Positions 56,239-64,000 of a stretch of DNA of 64,000 nucleotides are shown here, in pieces. This stretch comes from Salmonella enterica subsp. diarizonae (GTDB taxonomy: Bacteria > Pseudomonadota > Gammaproteobacteria > Enterobacterales > Enterobacteriaceae), in NCBI RefSeq assembly GCF_008692785.1, contig NZ_VXJV01000009.1, positions 62,001-126,000 on the forward strand, in the 5' to 3' direction. The position numbers were made by a program, and so were the translations under genes. The number at the start of each line of letters is the position of its first letter. Within the stretch, counting starts at the first letter, position 1. The notes under the pieces were generated by a model. The model was not told the origin of the DNA and did not search any database. It was given only the letters and a program-made list of their open reading frames with translations.

Positions 56239-59229
56239 ATGAGTAAACCATCCCAACATGTTTTCGTTACCGTCCCCCACCCGCTGCTGCGTCTGGTCAG
56301 TTTAGGCCTGGTCGCGTTTGTCTTTACGCTCTTTTCGCTCGCGTTATCGCGTTTCGGCGCCCAACTCGCGCCGCTGTGGTTCCCCACCTCCATTATGATG
56401 GTAGCGTTTTACCGCCATGCGGGCCGTCTGTGGCCAGGGATCGCCGTCGCCTGCTCGCTCGGCAGCATCGGCGCCTCACTGACTTTATTTCCTGCCGCCT
56501 CGCTTAACTTTAGCTGGACGGCAATAAATATTATCGAGGCAGCCACTGGCGCGATACTGCTGCGAAAACTGCTCCCCCGGTATAACCCCTTACAAAATTT
56601 GAATGACTGGTTCCGTCTGGCTATCGGCAGCGCCGTGATTCCGCCGCTACTCGGCGGCCTGTTATTTTGGCTGATAGCGCCGGAAGCGGTCGCCTCGAAA
56701 GCGTTTCTGATTTGGGTATTATCGGAAGCCATCGGCGCGCTGGCGCTGGTGCCGTTAGGTTTACTGTTTAAACCACACTATCTGTTGCGTCATCGCGACC
56801 CGCATCTGTTGCTGGAAACGCTATTGACGCTGGTCATTACGCTGGCGCTAAGCTGGCTCGCTATGCGCTATATCCCGTGGCCGTTTACGTGCGTTATCGT
56901 CCTGCTGATGTGGAGTGCGGTGCGCCTGCCGCGAATGGAGGCGTTTTTAATTTTTTTAGCTACCGTTATCGTGGTCTCGCTCATGCTGGCCAATGATCCC
57001 ACGCTGCTCGCCACGCAGAAAACCGACGTGATGGTCAATATGCCGTGGCTGCCTTTTTTAATGATCCTGCTGCCCGCTAATATGATGACGATGGTGATGT
57101 ACGCGTTTCGCACGGAGCGCAAACATATCACCGAGAGCGAATCCCGCTTTCGCAACGCGATGGAGTATTCCGCCATTGGCATGGCGCTGGTCGGTACGGA
57201 GGGCCAGTGGCTACAGGTCAATAAATCCCTGAGCCATTTTCTTGGCTATAGCCAGGATGAATTACGCGCGATGACATTTCAGCAACTGACCTGGCCGGAA
57301 GACTTGAATAACGACCTTGAACAGCTAAACATGCTGGTGCGCGGCGACATCAACAGCTATTCCATGGAAAAACGTTACTACACCCGCAACGGCGATGTCG
57401 TCTGGGCGCTGCTGGCCGTCTCGCTGGTTCGTAATAAAGACAATCAACCTCTCTATTTTATTGCTCAGATTGAAGATATTAACGATCTCAAGCAAAGCGA
57501 GCAGGAAAACCAGCGGTTGATGGAGCGCATTACGCAAGCGAACGAAGCGCTGTTTCAGGAAAAAGAACGGTTGCACATTACTCTTGACTCTATCGGAGAA
57601 GCGGTGGTGTGTATCGATGTCGCTATGAATATCACCTTTATGAACCCGATCGCCGAAAAGATGAGCGGCTGGCGGCAAGAGGATGCTTTAGGCGCGCCAT
57701 TATTAACGGTTCTGCGCATTACGTCAGGTGATAAAGGGCCGCTGCTGGAGGATATTTATCGCGCCGACAGGTCACGATCGGACATGGAACAGGAGGTAGT
57801 GCTCCATTGTCATAACGGCGGCAGCTACGATATTCATTACAATATCACGCCGCTCAGCACGCTTGACGGCGATAAGATTGGTTCGGTTCTGGTTATCCAG
57901 GATGTCACCGAATCACGAAAAATGTTACGCCAGCTCAGCTACAGCGCAACCCATGACGCCCTCACCCATCTCGCCAACCGCGCCAGTTTTGAAAAACGGC
58001 TTCAACAACGCCTGCAAACAATACAGGAATCGCCTCAACATCATGCGTTGGTGTTTATCGATCTGGACCGTTTTAAAGCGGTTAACGACAGCGCGGGTCA
58101 TGCCGCCGGCGACGCCTTGTTGCGCGAGCTCGCGTCGCTGATGCTCAGTATGCTTCGCTCCGGCGATCTCTTAGCCCGTCTGGGCGGTGACGAGTTTGGG
58201 CTGTTTCTGCCGGATAGTAATAGTGACAGCGCGCGCTTTATCGCGACGCGGCTTATCAACGCCATTAATGAGTATCATTTTATGTGGGAAGGACGCCTGC
58301 ATCGGATCGGCGCCAGCGCCGGGATCACAATGATAAATGAACATAACTGCCAGCTTACAGAGGTCATGTCTCAGGCAGATATTGCCTGCTACGCCGCGAA
58401 AAATAGCGGCCGCGGCCGTCTGACCGTGTACGAACCGCAGCACGCATTATCCCCCTCAACGGGAAAGATGCCGCTGGAAGAACAGTGGCATATGATTAAA
58501 AATAACCACCTGCTGATGCTTGCCAGAAACGTCGCACCGCCGCGTACGCCGGAGGCCACCAGCTTTTGGCTGGTCTCACTCAGGCTGTGGACCAGCGAAG
58601 GGGATGTTCTGGAAGAACGTGCATTCCGGGCAGGATTAGTCGACTCCGCGCTGCATCATGCGCTCGACCGACGGGTATTCCATGAGTTTTTCCATCATGC
58701 GGCGACCGCCGTCGCCAGCAAAGGATTAAGCGTCGCGCTGCCGCTGTCCGCCGCGGGATTATGCAGCGCTACCCTTATTGATGAACTGCTGGAACAACTG
58801 GAACATAGCCCGCTGCCGCCACAGTTGTTACACCTGATTATTCCGGCTGACATTATCGTTAAGCAGGCACAGACCGCCATTGCGACTCTGCAAAAACTGC
58901 GGTTACGCGGCTGCCAGGTTATTCTCAGCCATGTCGGGCGCGATTTACATCTGTTTAATTTACTGCCCCCGGATATCGCCGATTATTTACTGCTGGATAG
59001 CGACCTTATCGCCAACGTTCATGAGAGTTTAATGGATGAAATGCTGGCCTCGATTATTCAGGGACACGCCCAGCGTCTGGACATCAAAACGCTCGCCGGA
59101 CCGGTACAAAACCCACAGGTGCTGGATACGCTCTCCCGTATTGGCGTGGATCTGATTTATGGCGACACCATCGCCGAAGCGCAACCGCTGGATTTGTTAC
59201 TGAATACCAGCTATTTCGCTATCCATTGA
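56239..59229 (+). CDS. yegE: Membrane-bound GGDEF/degenerate-EAL signalling protein YegE, one PAS shorter
   Basis: The 996-residue protein has a MASE1 membrane domain (about 1-290), a PAS domain (about 300-415), a second PAS near 440-550, a GGDEF domain near 565-720 and a degenerate EAL domain to the end. The cyclase site LARLGGDEFG is intact with an RSGD I-site just upstream. The C-terminal domain lacks the EAL catalytic residues. E. coli YegE, as I recall it, is 1105 residues with a further PAS at the junction ITQANEALFQEKERL seen here. YegE is a diguanylate cyclase that feeds CsgD control in E. coli. ATG at 56239 is preferred to GTG at 56233. Confidence 0.92.
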   Translation: MSKPSQHVFVTVPHPLLRLVSLGLVAFVFTLFSLALSRFGAQLAPLWFPTSIMMVAFYRHAGRLWPGIAVACSLGSIGASLTLFPAASLNFSWTAINIIEAATGAILLRKLLPRYNPLQNLNDWFRLAIGSAVIPPLLGGLLFWLIAPEAVASKAFLIWVLSEAIGALALVPLGLLFKPHYLLRHRDPHLLLETLLTLVITLALSWLAMRYIPWPFTCVIVLLMWSAVRLPRMEAFLIFLATVIVVSLMLANDPTLLATQKTDVMVNMPWLPFLMILLPANMMTMVMYAFRTERKHITESESRFRNAMEYSAIGMALVGTEGQWLQVNKSLSHFLGYSQDELRAMTFQQLTWPEDLNNDLEQLNMLVRGDINSYSMEKRYYTRNGDVVWALLAVSLVRNKDNQPLYFIAQIEDINDLKQSEQENQRLMERITQANEALFQEKERLHITLDSIGEAVVCIDVAMNITFMNPIAEKMSGWRQEDALGAPLLTVLRITSGDKGPLLEDIYRADRSRSDMEQEVVLHCHNGGSYDIHYNITPLSTLDGDKIGSVLVIQDVTESRKMLRQLSYSATHDALTHLANRASFEKRLQQRLQTIQESPQHHALVFIDLDRFKAVNDSAGHAAGDALLRELASLMLSMLRSGDLLARLGGDEFGLFLPDSNSDSARFIATRLINAINEYHFMWEGRLHRIGASAGITMINEHNCQLTEVMSQADIACYAAKNSGRGRLTVYEPQHALSPSTGKMPLEEQWHMIKNNHLLMLARNVAPPRTPEATSFWLVSLRLWTSEGDVLEERAFRAGLVDSALHHALDRRVFHEFFHHAATAVASKGLSVALPLSAAGLCSATLIDELLEQLEHSPLPPQLLHLIIPADIIVKQAQTAIATLQKLRLRGCQVILSHVGRDLHLFNLLPPDIADYLLLDSDLIANVHESLMDEMLASIIQGHAQRLDIKTLAGPVQNPQVLDTLSRIGVDLIYGDTIAEAQPLDLLLNTSYFAIH

Positions 59230-60066
59230 CGGTTGCCAGCCGTGGGTATACCAGATATGCAGTAGCGCGTAGGAACGCCACGGTTTCCAGCGCTCCGCGT
59301 AGCGGCGGATTTGCGCGGGTGTCATCCCGACGAAGCGCTGCTTAATTAAGTAATCATCGGGCAAAAAGATATCTTTTGCCTGCCAGCCGCGCAGGGCGAA
59401 ATAGTTCGCCGTCCAGCGGCCAATTCCCGGAAACGTTTGTAAATTTTTAACACTCTGCTCAATGTCCGGCGGCGCGGTGAGCGCCAGTTTTCCCGCAAGC
59501 GTCGCCTGCGCCAGATGAATCAGCGCTTCGGCGCGCCGGAGCGGCATCCCCAGAGCTTTCAGCGCCAGCGGATCGGCCAACGCCAGCGTTACCGGACCGG
59601 GAAAACAGACATAATCGGGCGCATCCGGCAACGCCTCGCCATAGCGGCGCGCCACTTTCGCCGTCAACCTTGCCGCCATCGCGACGCTCACCAGTTGCCC
59701 CAGTATCGCCCGCACGCCTTGTTCAAACGTATCAACTGATCCCGGTAAACGCAGCCCCGGTCTGGCCTCGCCCAGCGCCCCCAGCACGGCGGCAACCTGT
59801 GCGGGCTGGCAGTCAAGATCAAACAGACGCGAAACCTTCGCCAGACACGCCGGCGCGACGGGAAGTAATCCGGCGCTCACGCTAACCCGCACAGTGTGGG
59901 TGGACAGATTGGGCCTCACGCTGACCAGCCCGCGATGCTCGCCCACAACCAGGCTGCGCGCATAAAAGCCCTCGCCTACCGTTTCCACGCCGTCCACCGC
60001 ACGCGCGGCAAGAAAACCCAATATCCACGACCAGTCGTAAGGCGGCTGCCAGCTCAGGATAAACAT
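59197..60066 (-). CDS. alkA: DNA-3-methyladenine glycosylase II
   Basis: AlkA excises alkylated purines and pyrimidines. The 289-residue protein starts MFILSWQPPYDWSWILGFLA. It has the helix-hairpin-helix LQTFPGIGRWTANYFALRG and the catalytic Asp in IFLPDDYLIK (Asp238 in E. coli). The start at 60066 follows AGGAGAAAAGC. Its last 33 bases overlap the end of yegE on the other strand. In E. coli it is Ada-regulated; I see no clear Ada box. Confidence 0.97.
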   Translation of the reverse strand: MFILSWQPPYDWSWILGFLAARAVDGVETVGEGFYARSLVVGEHRGLVSVRPNLSTHTVRVSVSAGLLPVAPACLAKVSRLFDLDCQPAQVAAVLGALGEARPGLRLPGSVDTFEQGVRAILGQLVSVAMAARLTAKVARRYGEALPDAPDYVCFPGPVTLALADPLALKALGMPLRRAEALIHLAQATLAGKLALTAPPDIEQSVKNLQTFPGIGRWTANYFALRGWQAKDIFLPDDYLIKQRFVGMTPAQIRRYAERWKPWRSYALLHIWYTHGWQPSMDSEIAGIQ

Positions 60067-60199
60067 GCTTTTCTCCTTTATTTGACCTTTCAGCATAAAC
60101 GCTAATCGCACCTAACGCCTTGCTTTCATATTCCAGTTGTCGCCGCGACGACATTTCGCTAAAGTCACGCCCCTTCTTCACTGGCATGGGGATTTTAAG

Positions 60200-61552
60200 G
60201 TGTTTATAGGATTTGATTACGGTACGGCAAATTGCTCGGTCGCTATTATGCGCGACGGACGTCCACAGTTGCTGACAATGGAAAATAACAGCACATTGCT
60301 GCCGTCTATGCTGTGCGCGCCGACGCGCGAAGCGGTGAGCGAGTGGCTGTACCGCCATCATGATGTGCCGACAACGGACGAAGAAACCCAGGCGCTGCTA
60401 CGCCGCGCGATACGCTACAACCGCGAGGAAGATATTGAAGTTCGCGCGCAAAGCGTACAGTTTGGTCTGGCGTCGCTGGCGCACTATATTGACGATCCCC
60501 AGGAGGTTTGGTTCGTCAAATCGCCGAAATCCTTTTTAGGCGCCAGCGGCCTGAAGCCGCAGCAGGTTGCGCTGTTTGAAGATTTGGTCTGCGCCATGAT
60601 GGTACATATTCGTAATACGGCGCACAGCCAATTACCGGAGGCTATCACTCAGGCGGTGATTGGTCGCCCGATCAACTTTCAGGGACTGGGCGGCGACGAC
60701 GCGAACCGCCAGGCGCAGGGTATTCTGGAGCGGGCGGCAAAACGCGCCGGTTTTCAGGAGGTGGTATTCCAGTACGAACCGGTCGCGGCGGGCCTGGACT
60801 ACGAGGCTACTCTGCGGGAAGAGACACGTGTGCTGGTCGTAGATATTGGCGGCGGCACCACCGACTGTTCCATGCTGCTGATGGGGCCGCAGTGGCGTCA
60901 GCGCGCCGATCGTGAAAACAGCCTGTTGGGACACAGCGGTTGCCGCGTAGGCGGAAACGATCTGGATATCGCGCTGGCCTTTAAAAATCTGATGCCTTTG
61001 CTGGGCATGGGCGGCGAAACCGAAAAAGGCATCGCCCTGCCGGTGCTGCCGTGGTGGAACGCCGTCGCGATTAACGACGTCCCGGCGCAAAGCGATTTTT
61101 ACAGTAGCGCGAATGGTCGTCTGTTGAATGATTTGGTTCGCAACGCGCGTGAAGCAGACAAGGTCGCGTTGCTGCTCAAGGTCTGGCGTCATCGGCTTAG
61201 CTACCGCCTGGTACGCTGCGCGGAAGAGAGCAAAATCGCCCTTTCCGGCCAGGCGGATGTTACGGCGCGGCTGCCATTTATCAGCGACGACCTGGCGGTC
61301 GCTATCAGCCAGCAAGGACTGGAAGCGGCGCTGGATCAACCGCTGGCGCGTATTCTGGAACAGGTGCAACTGGCGCTGGACAGCGCGCAGGAAAAACCGG
61401 ATGTCATCTATCTGACCGGCGGCAGCGCCCGTTCACCATTGATTAAAAAAGCGCTTTCCGAACAGCTACCGGGCATACCCGTCGCTGGCGGCGATGATTT
61501 CGGCTCCGTCACCGCAGGACTGGCGCGCTGGGCGGAGGTTGTTTTCCGCTAA
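60200..61552 (+). CDS. yegD: Hsp70-family protein YegD
   Basis: The 450-residue protein contains an actin-like ATPase domain of the DnaK family, but lacks the DnaK substrate-binding domain. Motifs are VFIGFDYGTANCSVAIM (phosphate 1), RVLVVDIGGGTTDCSMLL (phosphate 2) and VIYLTGGSARSPLIKKAL (adenosine). It starts at GTG (60200) with GGGGATTTTAAG before it, giving the length of the E. coli protein; an ATG-like start further upstream would add 21 unrelated residues. Its client is not known to me. Confidence 0.93.
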   Translation: MFIGFDYGTANCSVAIMRDGRPQLLTMENNSTLLPSMLCAPTREAVSEWLYRHHDVPTTDEETQALLRRAIRYNREEDIEVRAQSVQFGLASLAHYIDDPQEVWFVKSPKSFLGASGLKPQQVALFEDLVCAMMVHIRNTAHSQLPEAITQAVIGRPINFQGLGGDDANRQAQGILERAAKRAGFQEVVFQYEPVAAGLDYEATLREETRVLVVDIGGGTTDCSMLLMGPQWRQRADRENSLLGHSGCRVGGNDLDIALAFKNLMPLLGMGGETEKGIALPVLPWWNAVAINDVPAQSDFYSSANGRLLNDLVRNAREADKVALLLKVWRHRLSYRLVRCAEESKIALSGQADVTARLPFISDDLAVAISQQGLEAALDQPLARILEQVQLALDSAQEKPDVIYLTGGSARSPLIKKALSEQLPGIPVAGGDDFGSVTAGLARWAEVVFR

Positions 61553-61579
61553 GCGCCTCGCAAGCTCAGCGCTGATGGA

Positions 61580-61608
61580 TTGACATTATTCTTGATGTGG
61601 CTTAACGT
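61580..61608 (+). promoter_or_regulatory. Promoter of the Sib-type RNA
   Basis: A perfect -35 TTGACA at 61580-61585 and a -10 TAACGT at 61603-61608 are spaced by 17 bases. They lie directly before the Sib-like RNA start near 61614. Strong constitutive promoters are typical of Sib antitoxin RNAs. Confidence 0.65.
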
Positions 61609-61613
61609 CAGGA

Positions 61614-61757
61614 GTGAGGGTAAGGGAGGATTTCTCCTCCCCCTGGTGTCTTAGTAAGCTGGGAGGCTAATCACTAAGAGTATCACCAGTATGATGACTA
61701 ACTTCATCATAACCCTTTCCTTATTTTGGCCCCTTCCTCGGGAGGGGCTTTCCCGTT
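61614..61757 (+). ncRNA. sibA: Sib-family antitoxin RNA
   Basis: The segment begins GTGAGGGTAAGGGAGGATTT with the CTCCTCCCC partner. It runs antisense over the whole ibs peptide gene, and ends with the stem GGCCCCTTCCTCGGGAGGGG and CTTTCCCGTTT. This is the layout and sequence of the SibA-E RNAs of E. coli, which have copies at this same place between yegD and mdtA. The RNA blocks ibs translation. Ends are estimated. The symbol follows E. coli position and could be sibB. Confidence 0.85.
61651..61710 (-). CDS. ibsA: Ibs-type small toxic membrane peptide
   Basis: A 19-residue peptide, MMKLVIILVILLVISLPAY, is encoded opposite the Sib RNA. It matches the E. coli Ibs family (for example MMxxVIILVILLVISxxAY) very closely. 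Ibs peptides insert in the inner membrane and depolarise it when overexpressed. AAGGAAAGGGTT just upstream of the ATG (minus strand) is a strong ribosome site. It is too short for standard gene finders. Confidence 0.88.
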   Translation of the reverse strand: MMKLVIILVILLVISLPAY

Positions 61758-61992
61758 TCAGCGTCCTGCTGAAATCGGTGACTTACTTCCATTGCCGTAC
61801 CGCCACTTTACCGCACTCCGACGCGTTAACGATTTTCACCGATGAGAGTTGCGTAGCGCCTCGCAAAGCGGGTCGCCATTCAGAATAATCCCGACCGTGT
61901 TCCATAATTCCTCCATTTTTCTCCCTTCCCTGCTGACTACAATAGAGGGAGCAACATTCCGCAAAACGTTTCAGGATGAGAAACTTATCACG
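61758..61992. other. Upstream region of mdtABC
   Basis: No gene is supported in these 235 bases; the mdtA frame is open here but lacks the protein's signal-anchor start. The BaeR-regulated promoter of mdtABC should lie here. TTTTTCTCCC at 61916-61925 resembles the TTTTTCTCCAT half of the published BaeR box, but the match is partial. Confidence 0.4.
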
Positions 61993-63234
61993 ATGAAAGG
62001 CAGTAACACTTTCCGCTGGGCAATAGCGATTGGAGTAGTTGTGGCCGCCGCCGCATTCTGGTTCTGGCATAGCCGTAGCGAAAGCCCGACCGCCGCGCCG
62101 GGCATCGCCGCGCAAGCGCCGCATACCGCCGCCGCAGGTCGCCGCGGTATGCGCGACGGCCCTCTGCCGCCGGTACAGGCCGCGACCGCGACCACGCAGG
62201 CCGTACCGCGCTATCTGAGCGGGCTGGGTACCGTGACCGCCGCGAATACCGTTACGGTGCGTAGCCGCGTGGACGGTCAACTCATCGCCCTGCACTTTCA
62301 GGAAGGTCAGCAGGTCAACGCAGGCGATCTGCTGGCGCAAATCGATCCCAGCCAATTTAAGGTCGCCCTGGCGCAGGCGCAGGGACAGTTGGCGAAAGAT
62401 AACGCTACGCTGGCAAATGCGCGTCGGGATCTGGCGCGCTATCAGCAACTGGCAAAAACCAATCTGGTTTCCCGCCAGGAACTGGATGCGCAACAGGCGC
62501 TGGTCAACGAAACCCAGGGGACAATTAAAGCGGATGAAGCCAATGTCGCCAGCGCACAGTTACAGCTCGACTGGAGTCGTATCACTGCCCCGGTCTCGGG
62601 GCGCGTGGGTCTGAAACAGGTGGATGTCGGCAACCAGATTTCCAGCAGCGATACCGCGGGTATTGTCGTCATTACGCAAACGCACCCGATTGATCTCATT
62701 TTTACTCTGCCGGAAAGCGATATCGCGACCGTGGTTCAGGCGCAAAAAGCGGGGAAAACTCTGACCGTAGAAGCCTGGGATCGGACTAACTCGCACAAAT
62801 TGAGCGAAGGCGTATTGCTCAGTCTGGACAACCAGATTGATCCCACGACGGGAACGATCAAAATTAAAGCGCGCTTTACGAATCAGGACGATACGCTGTT
62901 CCCTAATCAATTTGTGAACGCCCGGATGCTGGTCGATACCGAACAAAATGCCGTTGTGGTGCCTGCCGCGGCGGTGCAGATGGGCAATGAGGGCCACTTT
63001 GTGTGGGTGCTGAACAACGAAAATAACGTCAGCAAGAAGCGGGTAAAAGTCGGTACTCAGGATAACCGAAACGTGGTAATCAGCGCAGGATTGTCGGCAG
63101 GCGATCGCGTCGTTACCGATGGTATTGATCGGCTGACGGAAGGTGCAAAAGTCGAGGTTGTTGAGCCGCAAACCACCATGGCGGATGAAAAATCACCTTC
63201 CCGCCATGAGGGGCAAAAAGGAGCGCGCGCCTGA
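61993..63234 (+). CDS. mdtA: RND efflux membrane fusion protein MdtA
   Basis: MdtA is the periplasmic adaptor of the MdtABC-TolC pump, which exports bile salts, novobiocin and other compounds. The 413-residue protein starts [20 protein letters not shown] with an N-terminal membrane anchor. It has the lipoyl-type [23 protein letters not shown], an alpha-hairpin with repeated QA motifs, and a beta-barrel region. ATG at 61993 gives the family start; 48 upstream codons are open but unsupported. The stop overlaps the mdtB ATG by one base. Confidence 0.96.
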   Translation: MKGSNTFRWAIAIGVVVAAAAFWFWHSRSESPTAAPGIAAQAPHTAAAGRRGMRDGPLPPVQAATATTQAVPRYLSGLGTVTAANTVTVRSRVDGQLIALHFQEGQQVNAGDLLAQIDPSQFKVALAQAQGQLAKDNATLANARRDLARYQQLAKTNLVSRQELDAQQALVNETQGTIKADEANVASAQLQLDWSRITAPVSGRVGLKQVDVGNQISSSDTAGIVVITQTHPIDLIFTLPESDIATVVQAQKAGKTLTVEAWDRTNSHKLSEGVLLSLDNQIDPTTGTIKIKARFTNQDDTLFPNQFVNARMLVDTEQNAVVVPAAAVQMGNEGHFVWVLNNENNVSKKRVKVGTQDNRNVVISAGLSAGDRVVTDGIDRLTEGAKVEVVEPQTTMADEKSPSRHEGQKGARA

Positions 63235-64000
63235 TGCAGGTATTACCTCCGGGCAGTACGGGCGGCCCGTCGCGCCTGTTTATTCTGCGCCCCGTCGCCA
63301 CCACGCTGCTGATGGCGGCGATTTTACTCGCCGGGATTATCGGCTATCGCTTCCTGCCCGTCGCCGCTTTGCCGGAGGTCGACTACCCCACTATTCAGGT
63401 TGTTACGCTCTACCCTGGTGCCAGTCCGGATGTGATGACCTCCGCCGTTACCGCGCCGCTTGAGCGCCAGTTCGGCCAGATGTCAGGACTTAAGCAGATG
63501 TCGTCGCAAAGCTCCGGCGGTGCATCGGTGGTGACGCTACAGTTTCAGTTGACGCTGCCGCTGGACGTTGCCGAGCAGGAAGTACAGGCGGCGATTAACG
63601 CAGCCACCAATTTATTGCCTTCCGACCTGCCGAATCCGCCGATTTACAGCAAAGTCAATCCGGCGGACCCGCCGATTATGACGCTTGCCGTCACCTCAAA
63701 CGCGATGCCGATGACACAGGTAGAGGACATGGTAGAAACCCGCGTGGCGCAGAAGATCTCGCGGGTCTCCGGTGTCGGGCTGGTGACGCTTGCCGGCGGG
63801 CAGCGCCCTGCGGTACGCGTAAAACTGAATGCTCAGGCTATCGCCGCGCTCGGTCTGACCAGCGAAACTATCCGTACCGCAATTACCGGTGCCAACGTCA
63901 ACTCGGCGAAAGGCAGTCTGGATGGCCCCGAACGGGCGGTGACGCTTTCTGCTAACGATCAGATGCAGTCTGCCGACGAATACCGCAGGCTTATCATCGC
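63234..64000 (+). CDS. mdtB: RND efflux transporter MdtB, N-terminal part
   Basis: The frame opens with ATG at 63234 overlapping the mdtA stop (TGATG) and runs off the window. About 255 residues of some 1040 are visible: a short N-terminus [20 protein letters not shown], the first membrane helix ([16 protein letters not shown]), and the pore domain start with [19 protein letters not shown]. MdtB pairs with MdtC to form the heterotrimeric inner-membrane pump. Confidence 0.96.
   Translation, partial: MQVLPPGSTGGPSRLFILRPVATTLLMAAILLAGIIGYRFLPVAALPEVDYPTIQVVTLYPGASPDVMTSAVTAPLERQFGQMSGLKQMSSQSSGGASVVTLQFQLTLPLDVAEQEVQAAINAATNLLPSDLPNPPIYSKVNPADPPIMTLAVTSNAMPMTQVEDMVETRVAQKISRVSGVGLVTLAGGQRPAVRVKLNAQAIAALGLTSETIRTAITGANVNSAKGSLDGPERAVTLSANDQMQSADEYRRLII

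Noticed and set aside
61691..61888. 65-codon frame over the Sib RNA
   Set aside because: It overlaps the Sib terminator and starts inside the RNA; the Sib/Ibs reading explains the sequence better.

Overview
The window is a stretch of an enterobacterial chromosome that matches Salmonella enterica. Genes run in the E. coli/Salmonella order sbcB, plaP, yeeY, yeeZ, hisLGDCBHAFI, wzzB, ugd, gnd, O-antigen cluster, galF, colanic acid cluster, yegH, asmA, dcd, udk, yegE, alkA, yegD, mdtAB. Two IS200 copies, a GC-rich housekeeping background and the content of the O-antigen locus all favour Salmonella. The O-antigen cluster has one EpsG-type polymerase, three glycosyltransferases, manC, manB and wzx, and no rml, abe/tyv or galactosyltransferase genes. 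This is the seven-gene mannose-based layout known for serogroup C1 (O:6,7). The serogroup is an inference from gene content.

Layout: 1-4.4 kb holds the end of sbcB, a putrescine importer, a LysR regulator and a sugar-epimerase-like protein. From 4.4 to 11.9 kb is the complete histidine operon on the + strand, with promoter, leader peptide, attenuator and terminator. From 12 to 17.3 kb (minus strand) are wzzB, ugd and gnd, with a head-to-tail pair of IS200 elements between ugd and gnd. From 17.4 to 26.4 kb is the AT-rich O-antigen operon (minus strand), opened by a JUMPstart/ops element. From 26.7 to 50.6 kb are galF and the whole colanic acid operon (wza to wcaM, minus strand), with its own JUMPstart. 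From 51 to 64 kb are yegH, asmA, dcd, udk, yegE, alkA, yegD, an unannotated-looking Sib/Ibs type I toxin-antitoxin locus, and mdtA with the start of mdtB.

How it works together: ManC and ManB feed GDP-mannose to O antigen and colanic acid; Gmd, Fcl and Gmm act on GDP-sugars in the colanic acid branch; Ugd supplies UDP-glucuronate. O units would be built on undecaprenyl phosphate, flipped by Wzx, polymerised by Wzy and length-controlled by WzzB. Colanic acid is started by WcaJ, flipped by WzxC, polymerised by WcaD and exported by Wzc/Wza under Wzb control. Both operons carry ops sites for RfaH.

Main points for a second look: a one-base frameshift breaks a mannosyltransferase-like gene in the O-antigen cluster; the O-antigen manB is a near copy of the colanic acid cpsG while its manC neighbour is divergent and AT-rich; two IS200 copies sit in perfect-looking tandem at the gnd terminator; a 19-residue Ibs-type toxin lies antisense to a Sib RNA upstream of mdtA; and YegE is about 107 residues shorter than the E. 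coli protein, apparently through clean loss of one PAS domain. I found no wholly new system; the unusual content is variation in known ones.
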